Assembly (NCBI RefSeq): GCF_004791165.1 | Contig: NZ_SRUZ01000007.1 | Location: 405,335-469,334 of the forward strand | Length of the DNA stretch: 64,000 nucleotides | Direction of reading: 5' to 3' | Source: Mesorhizobium sp. M8A.F.Ca.ET.218.01.1.1 | Lineage (GTDB): Bacteria > Pseudomonadota > Alphaproteobacteria > Rhizobiales > Rhizobiaceae | Shown: piece after piece, positions 1 through 11,766 of the stretch | Layout of the letters: the number at the start of each line of letters is the position of its first letter | How positions within the stretch are numbered: position 1 is the first letter of the stretch | Notes under the pieces: generated by a model | What the model saw: only the letters and a program-made list of their open reading frames with translations | Told to the model about the DNA's origin: nothing | Databases searched by the model: none | Program-made: the position numbers and the translations under genes

Positions 1-510
1 AGTGCGGAACCAGTTGGGCAGGCCCTCCTGCTGGCCGAAATCGACGATGTGCAGCGAGCCCGTCGGGGCCAGCGCGGCAAGTGCTGCCGACACCGTCTTC
101 TCCCAGCCCGGGATCATTGATAGCGAATAGGAGACGAAGACCCGGTCGAATCTGCCTCTGCCGAATAGCGCCTTGGCGTCGAAATCGGTGGCGTCGCCCC
201 TTGCCAGCATGACGCGGTCCGACAGACCTTCGCGGTCGATCGCCTTGCTCGCCGTTTCCAGCATTTCGGCCGAAATATCGAGGCCGAAGAAGCGGGCATC
301 GGGATAGGCGCGGGCAGCCAGGATGATATTGCGGCCGGTGCCGCAGCCGAGTTCCAGAACGGTGCCGCCCGGCGGCACGTCCAGCTCCGCGATCAGCCGG
401 TCGCGGCCGAGCAGGTAGTATTTGCGGGTCAGGTCGTAGATGTGGCGCTGCCAGCGGTAGACACCGTCCATCAGTTCGGCGTGGCTGGCCGGCAGCTCCG
501 TCGTGCTCAT
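1..510 (-). CDS. btaB: BtaB-like SAM-dependent methyltransferase (partial, 3' end outside window)
   Basis: Class I SAM-dependent methyltransferase. BtaB is expected to trimethylate the amino group of diacylglyceryl-homoserine, the BtaA product, to give the betaine lipid DGTS. Reading the minus strand from the ATG at 510 gives a protein starting MSTTELPASHAEL, with the SAM-binding motif VLELGCGTGRN near residue 51 and a GLDIS acidic-loop motif near residue 76. About 170 codons are visible and the C-terminus runs off the window. The start codon overlaps the stop of btaA in an ATGA, so the pair is translationally coupled. The motif shows a methyltransferase; the BtaB assignment rests mainly on the adjacent btaA. 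Confidence 0.85.
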   Translation of the reverse strand, partial: MSTTELPASHAELMDGVYRWQRHIYDLTRKYYLLGRDRLIAELDVPPGGTVLELGCGTGRNIILAARAYPDARFFGLDISAEMLETASKAIDREGLSDRVMLARGDATDFDAKALFGRGRFDRVFVSYSLSMIPGWEKTVSAALAALAPTGSLHIVDFGQQEGLPNWFRT

Positions 511-1754
511 GCCGCGCGCTTCACATAGAGGTGGAAGCCGCCATAGATGGCCGAGCGGTCGCGGGCCGAGAATTCGCGCGATGCTTCGTCCTGATAGTCC
601 CACTGATCGAGCAGCGAGGTCGAGACGCGCCCCGGCAACAGGCTGGGCTCGGCGGCGGTGCGGAAGATGACGCGGGCGCCGGCCGAGGCGGTCCGGGTGA
701 TTTCCGACCACAACGCATTGAGCTGGTCGTCGGTCATCCAGTCCTGCGCATCGAGCAGGATGAAGCGGTCGACGGCGCCTGCATCCTTGCCGGCGAGGAA
801 TTCGATCAGGTTGGCGTGGTGGATGGCGACGCGGTCTACATTGCCGCGGATGGTCTCGTAGTTCTGCTTTTCCAGATAGGCGGGCAAGGCGGCCTCGCCT
901 GGTTCCGGGTAGCGGCGGGCGAAGGCCTGCCAGGCGAAGTAATTGTTTTCCAGGGGGAAATCGCAGGCGAGCTTTTCCAGCCGGGCCTTCAGCACGCTGG
1001 CCATGGTGCCGTCGCCGGAGGTGATCAGCGAATCATACTGCGCCGGCGGGATGCCGAGACCGAACAGCGAGGCTTTTCGCGAGGTCGCCCATTTCAGAAG
1101 CTTCTTGTCGAAGACCGGCGCCAGTTCCTCGTTGAAGAAGCGGCGCTGTTCGCCGATGTTCCTGGCTTCCATCATGCGGGCCGGGTTGACGCCGAAGAAT
1201 TTCGCCGTGCGGTGGCCCATGGCGATGAACAGGCCAAGCAAGCCGGTCTGGTAGAAATTACGATCGAAAACGCCGATGCGCCTGTTGCCGCGCCAGTTGC
1301 GGCGCTCCCAGTAATGGCGGCTGACCGGATCGAGATGCGGGGCGATGAAGCGGTCGTAGGCTTCGGAATTGTGGCTCGTGTCCGCCGCACCGAAGAAACG
1401 GAACAGATCGCCTTGCGAAGGCAGATGGCGGACCGCCTCCAGCTTCATGCGGTTCAGCGCGATGTGGGCCGCGTTGAGGTCGACGGCGTCGATCTGTGCC
1501 GGGGAGCGGGTGAGATAGGCCAGGATGTTGCAGCCGCCCGAGGCGATGGTGACGACGCGGTGGCCCTGGCCGAGCTGCATCGCGTCCATGTCGACATCGG
1601 GGTCTTCCCAGATCTGCGGATAGACGAGGCCGGAAAACAGGAAGGCGAACAGCCGCTCGGAGATGCCGGCTTTCGAAAGCGGGCGGTTCTGATAGACGGC
1701 TTTTCCAACTTCCTTGCCGCGGCGAAAAACCAGATCCGAGGAGACGTCCGTCAT
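507..1754 (-). CDS. btaA: BtaA-like S-adenosylmethionine:diacylglycerol 3-amino-3-carboxypropyl transferase
   Basis: DUF3419 family protein, 415 aa from the ATG at 1754. BtaA moves the 3-amino-3-carboxypropyl group of SAM to diacylglycerol, the first step of betaine-lipid synthesis, which replaces phospholipids under phosphate starvation in rhizobia. Visible features are the N-terminal QNRPLSKAGISERLF and YPQIWEDPDVD stretches typical of the family, a SAM-binding-like segment VVTIASGGCNILAYL, and a C-terminal RVIFRTAAEPSLLPG segment. The frame is open up to an ATG at 1805. The 1754 start is preferred because the protein then begins MTDVSSDLVFRRG and has a GGGGA upstream. The gene is coupled to btaB by an ATGA overlap. 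No Pho box was recognised upstream. Confidence 0.88.
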   Translation of the reverse strand: MTDVSSDLVFRRGKEVGKAVYQNRPLSKAGISERLFAFLFSGLVYPQIWEDPDVDMDAMQLGQGHRVVTIASGGCNILAYLTRSPAQIDAVDLNAAHIALNRMKLEAVRHLPSQGDLFRFFGAADTSHNSEAYDRFIAPHLDPVSRHYWERRNWRGNRRIGVFDRNFYQTGLLGLFIAMGHRTAKFFGVNPARMMEARNIGEQRRFFNEELAPVFDKKLLKWATSRKASLFGLGIPPAQYDSLITSGDGTMASVLKARLEKLACDFPLENNYFAWQAFARRYPEPGEAALPAYLEKQNYETIRGNVDRVAIHHANLIEFLAGKDAGAVDRFILLDAQDWMTDDQLNALWSEITRTASAGARVIFRTAAEPSLLPGRVSTSLLDQWDYQDEASREFSARDRSAIYGGFHLYVKRAA

Positions 1755-1837
1755 GGCAAAGTGATTCCCCATTTGCTTTGCCGCAAGCGGGTAACCCAGG
1801 GTCATGACAGGCCGGTGACAGCCTGTTGACGCCTTTC

Positions 1838-5587
<3,750 letters not shown>

Positions 5588-5772
5588 GCGGTTGTCTCCG
5601 GTATTCCGTTGTCCGGTGTCGTTGTTAAAGCGCCGAAGCGCCGGCAGCAATGTCGCCTGCATGCCATTGATGTTACAGGTGGAAACGCAACGTTACGAAA
5701 CCCTTGGCCCGGTCATGCATTTTCCCTTCGACCGTTCACTGCAACGTGAGCGTGTGTTGAAGGAGAGATGTC

Positions 5773-5979
5773 ATGAAAAAGCTCATTCTTGCGTCGGTTT
5801 CGGCGCTTGTCCTGCTTGGCGTCGCGGCATGCAGCGACAGCGGTACCGACAAGACCACGACCCAGAGCACCAATCCGCCGGCCGCCGAGCAGCCGATGAA
5901 GCCTGCGGCCCCGGCTGACAATTCGACCAAGCCTGCCGAGCCGGCTCCGGCAACGCCTGCTCCTGCGCCCGCGCAGTAG
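5773..5979 (+). CDS. Small proline-rich lipoprotein
   Basis: 68-aa predicted lipoprotein of unknown function. The N-terminus is a clear type II signal peptide: MKK, a hydrophobic stretch LILASVSALVLL, and the lipobox GVAAC with Cys20 as the acylated residue. The mature part is short, low-complexity and rich in Pro, Ala and Thr (PAPATPAPAPAQ), so it is probably an unfolded peptidoglycan-facing or surface tail. A GGAGAG Shine-Dalgarno sequence sits about 7 bases before the ATG. It is divergent from the hydantoinase gene and is followed by a good intrinsic terminator, so it is probably monocistronic. Confidence 0.8.
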   Translation: MKKLILASVSALVLLGVAACSDSGTDKTTTQSTNPPAAEQPMKPAAPADNSTKPAEPAPATPAPAPAQ

Positions 5980-6006
5980 TTTGTAAGCAGTAAGTGTCTT
6001 GGGAGG

Positions 6007-6033
6007 AAGGCCGGCTTGATGTCGGCCTTTTTC
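6007..6033 (+). terminator. Rho-independent terminator after the lipoprotein gene
   Basis: The stem AAGGCCG (6007-6013) pairs with CGGCCTT (6023-6029) and runs into a T-rich tract, about 28 bases after the lipoprotein stop codon. Confidence 0.75.
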
Positions 6034-6129
6034 TCGTAGGGGTGACCGTTGGAACCAGCAAAGCGCCCTTCGTTCACAGGCCCTACAAGTTGGCCGTTAT
6101 TGGCTTGATAGCGGGGACCGGTTGGCTCT

Positions 6130-6861
6130 ATGAAGCTGGCCATGTCGATTTGGGACCGCCTCGGCGACTTCATCACCCGGGTTTCGTCTTCAACCACGTC
6201 TGGCGTCGCCGACGTGGTCGAGGCTGTGCGCACGGTTTTCTCCGGCGACGCCGACCTGCGCCGCCGCGTCGCCTTCTCAGTGGCGATGATCGCGCTTTCG
6301 GCCAAGATGGCCAAGGCCGACGGCATCGTCACCCAGGATGAGGTGCGCGCCTTCCAGGAAATCTTCGAAGTGCCGGCGAAAGAGACGCGCAATGTTGCGC
6401 GGCTGTTCGATCTCGCCCAGCGGGATGTGGCCGGTTTCGAAACCTATGCCGAGCGCATGGCGCAGATGTGCGGCTCCGGGCACTCCAATTGCGTGATGCT
6501 GGAAGACATACTCGACGGCCTGTTCCACATCGCCAAGGCCGACGGGCTGGTGCATGAGCGCGAAGGCATTTTCCTGCATCGTATCGCCGAGATCTTCCGC
6601 ATCGACGAGGCGCACTACGAATCGATCATGGCGCGGCATGTCAATCTTGGCGCCGGCGACCCCTATGTCGTGCTCGGTATCGAGCGCGGCAAGCCGTTCG
6701 AGGAGGTCAGGAAGCGTTACCGCAAGCTGGTGTCCGACAACCACCCGGACCGGCTGATCGCGCGCGGACTGCCGCAGGAATTCATCAAGATCGCGACGAC
6801 CAGGGTCGCGGCGATCAACGCCGCCTACGAGATGATCGAGCGGGGCCTGCGGCACGCATGA
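6130..6861 (+). CDS. TerB-DnaJ domain protein (DjlA-like co-chaperone)
   Basis: 243-aa protein with an N-terminal TerB-like helical domain (about residues 50-165, with acidic repeats AKMAKADGIVTQDE and FHIAKADGLVHERE) and a C-terminal J-domain (about 175-243). The J-domain begins DPYVVLGIERGKPFEEVRKRYRKL and has the HPD motif in DNHPDRL, which stimulates the DnaK ATPase. DjlA proteins of gammaproteobacteria have the same domain order plus a membrane anchor; no clear transmembrane segment is seen here, so it is probably cytosolic. The stop overlaps the start of the amidase gene (ATGA), implying co-translation. An alternative start is the ATG 4 codons in. Confidence 0.85.
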   Translation: MKLAMSIWDRLGDFITRVSSSTTSGVADVVEAVRTVFSGDADLRRRVAFSVAMIALSAKMAKADGIVTQDEVRAFQEIFEVPAKETRNVARLFDLAQRDVAGFETYAERMAQMCGSGHSNCVMLEDILDGLFHIAKADGLVHEREGIFLHRIAEIFRIDEAHYESIMARHVNLGAGDPYVVLGIERGKPFEEVRKRYRKLVSDNHPDRLIARGLPQEFIKIATTRVAAINAAYEMIERGLRHA

Positions 6862-7613
6862 GCGGCTTCCTGCCCGACGAGCCGAGTGCCGAGGTCAGGG
6901 TATCGCCGAATTTCGGGCCAAGGCGCGACAGGCAGAAGCCCGACATGATCGTGCTGCACTATACGGGCATGGCGACCGGTATCGGGGCCGAAGCCTGGCT
7001 GTGCGATCCGGCGAGTGAAGTCTCGTCGCACTATCTCGTCCATGAGAATGGCCACATCGTGCAGATGGTCCGGGAAAGCGACCGAGCCTGGCATGCCGGC
7101 CAGAGTTCCTGGTTCGGACACACCGACATCAATTCCTGCTCGGTCGGCATCGAAATCGTCAATCCGGGCCATTCGCTGGGCTATCCCGGCTTTCCGCGAC
7201 GCCAGATCAATGCGGTGATCAGGCTGTGCAAGGGGATTGCAGCACGGCATGCGATCGCCGCCGAGCGGGTGCTGGCGCATTCCGACGTGGCGCCTGGTCG
7301 CAAGATCGATCCTGGCGAGAAGTTTCCATGGGCCGTGCTGTTTAAGGCCGGTGTCGGTCATCTCGTGCCAGCGGCGCCCGTCAGGCGCGGAGCCGCGCTG
7401 AAGCCAGGCGACTACGGTGCCGATGTCGAGGCGCTGCAGTCGATGCTGTCGTTCTATGGCTATGGTGTCGAGATAACGGGCGTTTTCGACGATCGGACAC
7501 GGATCGTCGTCGAGGCCTTCCAACGGCATTTCCGACCGCGCCGGGTCGACGGAGTTGCCGACGGCTCGACGATGCGCACGCTCCAGAGGCTGCTTGCCTC
7601 CGTCACGAGTTGA
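6858..7613 (+). CDS. N-acetylmuramoyl-L-alanine amidase (AmiD-like, amidase_2 family)
   Basis: 251-aa zinc amidase that cuts the bond between MurNAc and L-Ala in peptidoglycan or its turnover products. The amidase_2 core spans roughly residues 25-165, with probable zinc ligands in IVLHYTGM, SSHYLVHENG and VLAHSDVAPGRKIDPG. A C-terminal peptidoglycan-binding domain follows (ALKPGDYGADVEALQSMLSFYGYGVEITGVFD). No signal peptide is evident, so a cytoplasmic recycling role (AmpD/AmiD type) is possible. The start overlaps the upstream TerB-DnaJ gene by 4 bases. Confidence 0.87.
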   Translation: MSGFLPDEPSAEVRVSPNFGPRRDRQKPDMIVLHYTGMATGIGAEAWLCDPASEVSSHYLVHENGHIVQMVRESDRAWHAGQSSWFGHTDINSCSVGIEIVNPGHSLGYPGFPRRQINAVIRLCKGIAARHAIAAERVLAHSDVAPGRKIDPGEKFPWAVLFKAGVGHLVPAAPVRRGAALKPGDYGADVEALQSMLSFYGYGVEITGVFDDRTRIVVEAFQRHFRPRRVDGVADGSTMRTLQRLLASVTS

Positions 7614-7667
7614 CCTCACGTCAAGAGCCGGTCCAAGTAATCCTCCTCAGCCGTAAAGTTACAACCT

Positions 7668-7682
7668 GTCACTTAAAGTGAC
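7668..7682. promoter_or_regulatory. Perfect 7-bp dyad in the upstream region of the lytic transglycosylase
   Basis: GTCACTT and AAGTGAC flank a single central A, in the 211-base gap between the amidase and the transglycosylase. It has the size and symmetry of a regulator operator, but no regulator can be named and no supporting promoter boxes were identified. Confidence 0.3.
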
Positions 7683-7824
7683 TTGCCCCGCCTTCATTGG
7701 CGCCAAATCGGGCTTCAAAGGGCCTTTCGTACAGTTTGTCGGACGTCCAGCCCCCGGGTGATCCGATATTGATCAAGCGATGCCGCGCGAAAATCTTCGC
7801 GTGGTCCCAACAGAACAGGATCAC

Positions 7825-8544
7825 ATGCAGAAATTGACCGTTTTAACGGCAGCTCTTGCTGCCGGGGTAATGAGTTTTGCCTTTAGCGCGGCCGACGCCG
7901 CACCGTTAAGCCAGCGGGCCGACCAGGGTCTGGTCGCGACATCCGCCAAAGGCAAGGCCATTTCGGCCAAAAGCACCAAGAGTGCGAAGGCGACGACGAA
8001 GCAGGCTTCCGCGAAGGTGGAAAAGGCAAGCTGGACCAAGGCAAGGAAAACCCCCGCCAAAAGGCAGACGAAACGCGGCCGCAAGACCGTTGACATGACG
8101 ACGACGGCATCGATCGGTCTCAGCAACGTCGCCGCGGCGACCGCGGCAGTGGCGAGCAGCGGCCAATATTCCGCGATTGTCGCCCGCTACGCGGCGAGCT
8201 ACGGGGTTCCGGTGTCGCTGGCCCACGCCGTGATCAAGATCGAGAGCAACTATCGGCCGAACATGGTCGGCGGCGCCGGTGAGATCGGCCTGATGCAGAT
8301 CAAGCCGGCAACCGCGCGGATGATGGGTTACAATGGGTCGGCCAAGGGCCTGTTCGATCCAGACACCAACATCAAATACGGCATGAAGTACCTCGCCATG
8401 GCGCGCGACCTGGGTGGCGGCACGACCTGCGGCACGATCCTCAAATACAATGCCGGCCATGGCGCCACTCGCATGAACCCGGTTTCCGCGGCTTACTGCA
8501 GCAAGGTCAAGGTTCAGCTGGCGGCTGTCGGCGCGCCGGCTTGA
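7825..8544 (+). CDS. Lytic transglycosylase, SLT domain (secreted)
   Basis: 239-aa periplasmic lytic transglycosylase that cleaves the MurNAc-GlcNAc bond to leave 1,6-anhydroMurNAc. It has an N-terminal signal peptide (MQKLTVLTAALAAGVMSFAFSAADA), a Lys/Ala/Thr-rich basic linker, and a C-terminal SLT/lysozyme-like domain from about residue 115. Catalytic Glu is in HAVIKIESNYRPNMVGGAGEIGLMQIKPATARMMG. The ATG at 7825 is preferred over the in-frame ATG at 7780 because it has ACAGGA 5 bases upstream and places the signal peptide at the N-terminus. Confidence 0.88.
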   Translation: MQKLTVLTAALAAGVMSFAFSAADAAPLSQRADQGLVATSAKGKAISAKSTKSAKATTKQASAKVEKASWTKARKTPAKRQTKRGRKTVDMTTTASIGLSNVAAATAAVASSGQYSAIVARYAASYGVPVSLAHAVIKIESNYRPNMVGGAGEIGLMQIKPATARMMGYNGSAKGLFDPDTNIKYGMKYLAMARDLGGGTTCGTILKYNAGHGATRMNPVSAAYCSKVKVQLAAVGAPA

Positions 8545-8605
8545 CGAGAACCGGTCACAATCGGCTTTTTCGGTTGCGTTTTGGGGTGTGAACCCCTTTA
8601 TACGC

Positions 8606-9010
8606 TCTGCCAGCTGGCCGGGCGGCCGCACCCGCAAACGCCGAAAGGCCGCGGGTGAGGAAAGTCCGGGCTCCATGGAGACACGGTGCCGGTTAATGGC
8701 CGGCGGGGGCGACCCCAGGGAAAGTGCCACAGAAAGCAAACCGCCACGACTTTGTCGGGGTAAGGGTGAAAGGGTGGGGTAAGAGCCCACCGCGCGACTG
8801 GCAACAGGAGCGGCACGGTAAACCCCACCGGGAGCAAGACCGAATAGGGGCGGTGCGAGGGGAAACCCTCGAGGGCTGTTTCCGGCTCACCGTCCGGGTA
8901 GGTTGCGTGAGGCGCATGGCAACATGCGCCCAAGATGAATGGCCGCCACGTTCTCGCTTCGCAAGGGGCGAGGGCCATACAAAACCCGGCTTACAGGCCG
9001 GCTGGCAATT
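8606..9010 (+). ncRNA. rnpB: RNase P RNA, bacterial type A
   Basis: Catalytic RNA of ribonuclease P, which matures tRNA 5' ends. The conserved core is visible: GAGGAAAGTCCGGGCTCC at about 8657, CAGGGAAAGTGCCACAGAAA near 8715, a GGTAAGGGTGAAAGGGTG-type segment near 8759, GGTAAACCCC near 8817, and the 3' signature ACCCGGCTTACAGGCC near 8984. The 5' GCCAGCTGGC and 3' GCCGGCTGGC ends pair as helix P1. A T-run directly after the 3' end can act as terminator. It lies just before the dcw cluster, as in other Rhizobiales. Exact ends are accurate to a few bases. Confidence 0.95.
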
Positions 9011-9187
9011 TTTCTCCATCATATATGGATTAAGTCTTTCGATATCAGAAGGTTGCGCCCTTGGCCGCACCTTCTGATTCAAGGGCGCGGAGCTACTTTG
9101 CGTCGCCACAGCCAGAGATCTCCGCCGACTTCCTTGAAACTGGTGCGATTAAATCGTACCATCGCGGCTCATCATCGGGAGCCTATC

Positions 9188-9472
9188 ATGGGTCAGGTGG
9201 ACAAACGCAGCATCACGCTTTCGCCGGAACTGGCGCGGGCGGTCGACGATGTGGTCGCGGCTGGAGAATACGCCTCGGCGAGCGAGGTGATCCGCGATGC
9301 GTTGCGGCAATGGAAGGACCGCCGCGACCTGATGGGCTACACGGTCGAAGAACTGCGCAAGCTGGTGCAGGAGGGGATCGACAGCGGGCCTGCGCAAGAC
9401 GGCCAGCCAATCATGGAACGACTGCGCGCGAAATACCTGAAGAGGGCCGAGGTCCAAGGCTTCCAGGAGTGA
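9188..9472 (+). CDS. parD: ParD-family ribbon-helix-helix antitoxin
   Basis: 94-aa type II antitoxin. The N-terminal ribbon-helix-helix DNA-binding domain reads SITLSPELARAVDDVVAAGEY followed by SASEVIRDALRQW, a standard CopG/ParD signature. The C-terminal half (EELRKLVQEGIDSG onwards) is the toxin-neutralising tail. The ATG at 9188 was chosen because it starts the RHH fold; the frame is open further upstream without family similarity. The stop overlaps the GTG start of the toxin gene. With the toxin gene frameshifted, this may be a free-standing antitoxin. Confidence 0.88.
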   Translation: MGQVDKRSITLSPELARAVDDVVAAGEYASASEVIRDALRQWKDRRDLMGYTVEELRKLVQEGIDSGPAQDGQPIMERLRAKYLKRAEVQGFQE

Positions 9473-9761
9473 AATACCGACTGCTTCCTCAAGCCACCGT
9501 CGATCTCGAAAGCATCGGCGACTACATCGCCAGCCACGACCCGCGCGCTGCTGTTCGCTTCGTGGATGCGCTGGAAAGACGTTGGGATTTGCTGACGTTG
9601 CATCCCGTCTCAGGTGCGCCACGCGACGACATAGCACCGGTATTCGTCACCTGGTCGTCGGCGACTACCTCACCTTGTACCGAGTCGGTGCCGATGCCGT
9701 CGAAATCGTCCGTGTGCTGCATGGTCGGCGAAAGATCGAGGTCGATGATCTCAATCCCTGA
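9469..9761 (+). pseudogene. parE: ParE-family toxin, frameshifted
   Basis: RelE/ParE-superfamily toxin (gyrase inhibitor in ParE). Translation from the GTG at 9469 gives VKYRLLPQATVDLESIGDYIASHDPRAA and continues to ARDDIAP at about 9638. There the family sequence jumps to the next frame, which reads IRHLVVGDYLTLYRVGADAVEIVRVLHGRRKIEVDDLNP and stops at 9759-9761. Loss of one G in a GG(G) run at 9638-9640 explains it. Without correction the frame ends at 9780 with an unrelated tail lacking the ParE C-terminal strands. It is either a real inactivating mutation or a sequencing error. Confidence 0.82.
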
Positions 9762-9769
9762 CGGTTCGC

Positions 9770-10885
9770 TCAGCCGCTGACCCTGTCCAGCGAGGCCTCG
9801 ATCGCCTTCCAGAGTTCTTCCACCGGCTCGCAGCCGACCGACAGGCGTACGAAGCCAGCCGGCACCGCGTCGCCTCGCTTCAAACGCCGCTCGGCCGAGG
9901 TGTGGACGCCGCCGAAGGAGGTCGCGGCCTGCATCAATTCGCAGCCGTTGATGAAATCCTCGGCTTTCTGCTCGGAAGCGAGTTCGAAGGAGATGAGGAA
10001 GCCGAAGCGCTCCATCTGGGCGCGGGCAAGATTGTGCGAGGGGTCGCCTTCCAGGCCGGGATAACGCAGGCCGCTGATTGCCCGATGGCCCTGCAGCCGC
10101 CGCGCGATCACCTCCGCCGACGAACACATACGGTCGAAGCGCACGTCCAATGTTTCCAGGCCGCGATGCACCAGCCAGGCTTCGAACGGGCCGGGGATGC
10201 TGCCCGAGACCTCGCGCCAGCCGGTCACGGCGGCGATGATGTCGGCATTGCGGCTGGCGACATGACCGAACAGGACGTCGGAATGGCCATTGGGCGCCTT
10301 GGTGTCGGCGGCGACAACGATATCGGCACCGTGATCGAGAGGGCGCTGGCCGAAGGGCGTCATCGTTGTGTTGTCGACCACCAGCAGCGCGCCGGCCTTG
10401 TGAACGGCTTCGGCGACAGCGGCGATATCGCAGATGTCCAGTCCCGGATTTGCGGGCGTTTCGACGAAGGCCAGGCGGTAACCCGCGAAGCCGCCGTCGA
10501 GGAAGGTCGATGTCGGCCTGACATCGTAGGTGACCGCGAGCGGCTTCAGGAAGCGATCGGCCAGCGCCCTGGTGGTGTGATAGCCGTCCGAAGGCAGCAG
10601 GATATGGTCGCCGGCCTTGAGCACGGCAAAGAATGCCGCCGAGATCGCCGCCATCCCCGAGGGAAAACCGACGCAAGGCGCGTCTTCCAGATGGGACAAC
10701 ATGTGTTCGACGGCATCCCAGGTCGGGTTGCTGAAGCGGCCGTACTGGTTGAAGCCGGTGGCGTCGCCCGGTGCATGGAAGATGGCGGCCATGGTCAGCG
10801 GCAGGGGAATGGAATCGCCCATGGCGAACCCGCTGCGACGCAAATGGGGAAGGGCCGCAGCGCGCGACTTCGCAGTTTCAGGCAT
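9770..10885 (-). CDS. PLP-dependent trans-sulfuration enzyme (cystathionine gamma-synthase/lyase family)
   Basis: 371-aa enzyme of the Cys/Met metabolism PLP family. Visible landmarks are the N-terminal FNQYGRFSNPTWDAVE segment, the GFPSGMAAISAAF loop that contacts the cofactor, the VETPANPGLDICDI and VVDNTTMTPF segments with the PLP-binding Asp, and the likely Schiff-base Lys in ADTKAPNGHSDVLFG. Usual family members have S-A-T-K at this site, so the Asp before TK is a small deviation. The ATG at 10885 is favoured; a TTG 3 codons upstream is possible. It is convergent with parE and divergent from mraZ. Gamma-synthase, gamma-lyase and beta-lyase activities cannot be separated by eye. Confidence 0.83.
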   Translation of the reverse strand: MPETAKSRAAALPHLRRSGFAMGDSIPLPLTMAAIFHAPGDATGFNQYGRFSNPTWDAVEHMLSHLEDAPCVGFPSGMAAISAAFFAVLKAGDHILLPSDGYHTTRALADRFLKPLAVTYDVRPTSTFLDGGFAGYRLAFVETPANPGLDICDIAAVAEAVHKAGALLVVDNTTMTPFGQRPLDHGADIVVAADTKAPNGHSDVLFGHVASRNADIIAAVTGWREVSGSIPGPFEAWLVHRGLETLDVRFDRMCSSAEVIARRLQGHRAISGLRYPGLEGDPSHNLARAQMERFGFLISFELASEQKAEDFINGCELMQAATSFGGVHTSAERRLKRGDAVPAGFVRLSVGCEPVEELWKAIEASLDRVSG

Positions 10886-11292
10886 CGATTTCAAATCCCT
10901 TGGTGGTCGGTGAGATGGACGAGACGCTATGCCCGGCCGCGGTTTGCGGCAAGGCGCCTCCAGTTGGGCCAGGCAGGCTCTAAACGCTTCGTTAGGCTTA
11001 ATGGATCATAAAGACGAGGCGCGCTGTCAAAGCCTTTCTCGTCGGCGTGGCGCGCGTGTCTGAGAAGCCTATTCCCGTTGACGCCCATAGTGCCCCATGA
11101 TATCCCATTTCGACATCAAAGCCTTCGTTCCGCGTCAGGGTAAAGCGTTCGCCAATCGGGCAGCCGCGGCGGCTGTGCGTTTGCCGGTTTTCGCCCCTGT
11201 GGACGAGGTGGGTGCGGGGCAGGCAACGCGCGGCGGTGGCGCGTGCGACACGATGAAGAGGGGTGCGGCGGCGCAAGCGGCTGTAACGTGTG
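10886..11292. other. Intergenic region between the trans-sulfuration gene and mraZ
   Basis: About 400 bases with no supported gene. It holds the dcw promoter and putative MraZ operator at 11078-11107, followed by a leader of roughly 180 bases before mraZ. The leader has open frames but no protein-like sequence. Confidence 0.6.
11078..11107 (+). promoter_or_regulatory. dcw promoter with three MraZ-type half-sites
   Basis: A TTGACG -35 box (11078-11083) is separated by 17 bases from TATCCC (11101-11106). On the minus strand the same stretch contains TGGGA, TGGGG and TGGGC, at plus coordinates 103-107, 93-97 and 83-87 of the 11,000s, spaced exactly 10 bases apart. Direct TGGGN repeats with 5-base spacers are the known binding site of Enterobacteria MraZ. 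Their overlap with -35 to -10 suggests autorepression. Confidence 0.65.
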
Positions 11293-11766
11293 ATGGACCG
11301 GTTTCTGTCGAACACGGTGAGCAGGATCGATGCGAAGGGGCGGGTGTCCGTTCCCGCGCATTTTCGTGCCGTGGTGCAGAAGCGCGGCTATTCGGAACTC
11401 TACGCGCTGCGTTGCCTGGACCTGACGGCGATGGATGTCGGCGGGCTCGACCTGCTCGACCGTTACGAGCAGCGCATCGCTCGGGAAGACCCCTTCCTGC
11501 AGACGGCGGACGACATGTCGTTCTTCTGCCATGGCGACGGAGCGTTCCTGAAACTCGACCAGGACGGCCGCATAACCATGACCGATTTCATTCGCGAACA
11601 TACCGGCATCTCCGCGGAAGTGGCCTTTGTCGGGCGCGGCAATTTCTTTCAGATCTGGGAGCCGGGACGGCTTGCGACCTATGGGGCGCAGGCGCGGGCC
11701 AGGCTTTTGCAGCTTCGGCAGGGGACGAAGGCTCACGAGGCCAAGGCTGGGGAGCGACCGGAATGA
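11293..11766 (+). CDS. mraZ: Transcriptional regulator MraZ
   Basis: 157-aa dcw cluster regulator with two SpoVT/AbrB-like halves. MraZ oligomerises into rings and represses its own promoter. The sequence begins MDRFLSNTVSRIDAKGRVSVPAHFR, the standard N-terminal MraZ repeat, and the second repeat is seen at FLKLDQDGRITMTDFIREHTGI...VAFVGRGNFFQIWEP. The ATG at 11293 matches the family start; a GTG lies one codon upstream. No strong Shine-Dalgarno sequence is visible. Its stop overlaps the rsmH start (ATGA). Confidence 0.93.
   Translation: MDRFLSNTVSRIDAKGRVSVPAHFRAVVQKRGYSELYALRCLDLTAMDVGGLDLLDRYEQRIAREDPFLQTADDMSFFCHGDGAFLKLDQDGRITMTDFIREHTGISAEVAFVGRGNFFQIWEPGRLATYGAQARARLLQLRQGTKAHEAKAGERPE

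Noticed and set aside
11097..11762. N-terminal extension of rsmH across mraZ
   Set aside because: RsmH similarity starts only at RHIPVLLGEV; the extension overlaps mraZ in another frame and looks random.
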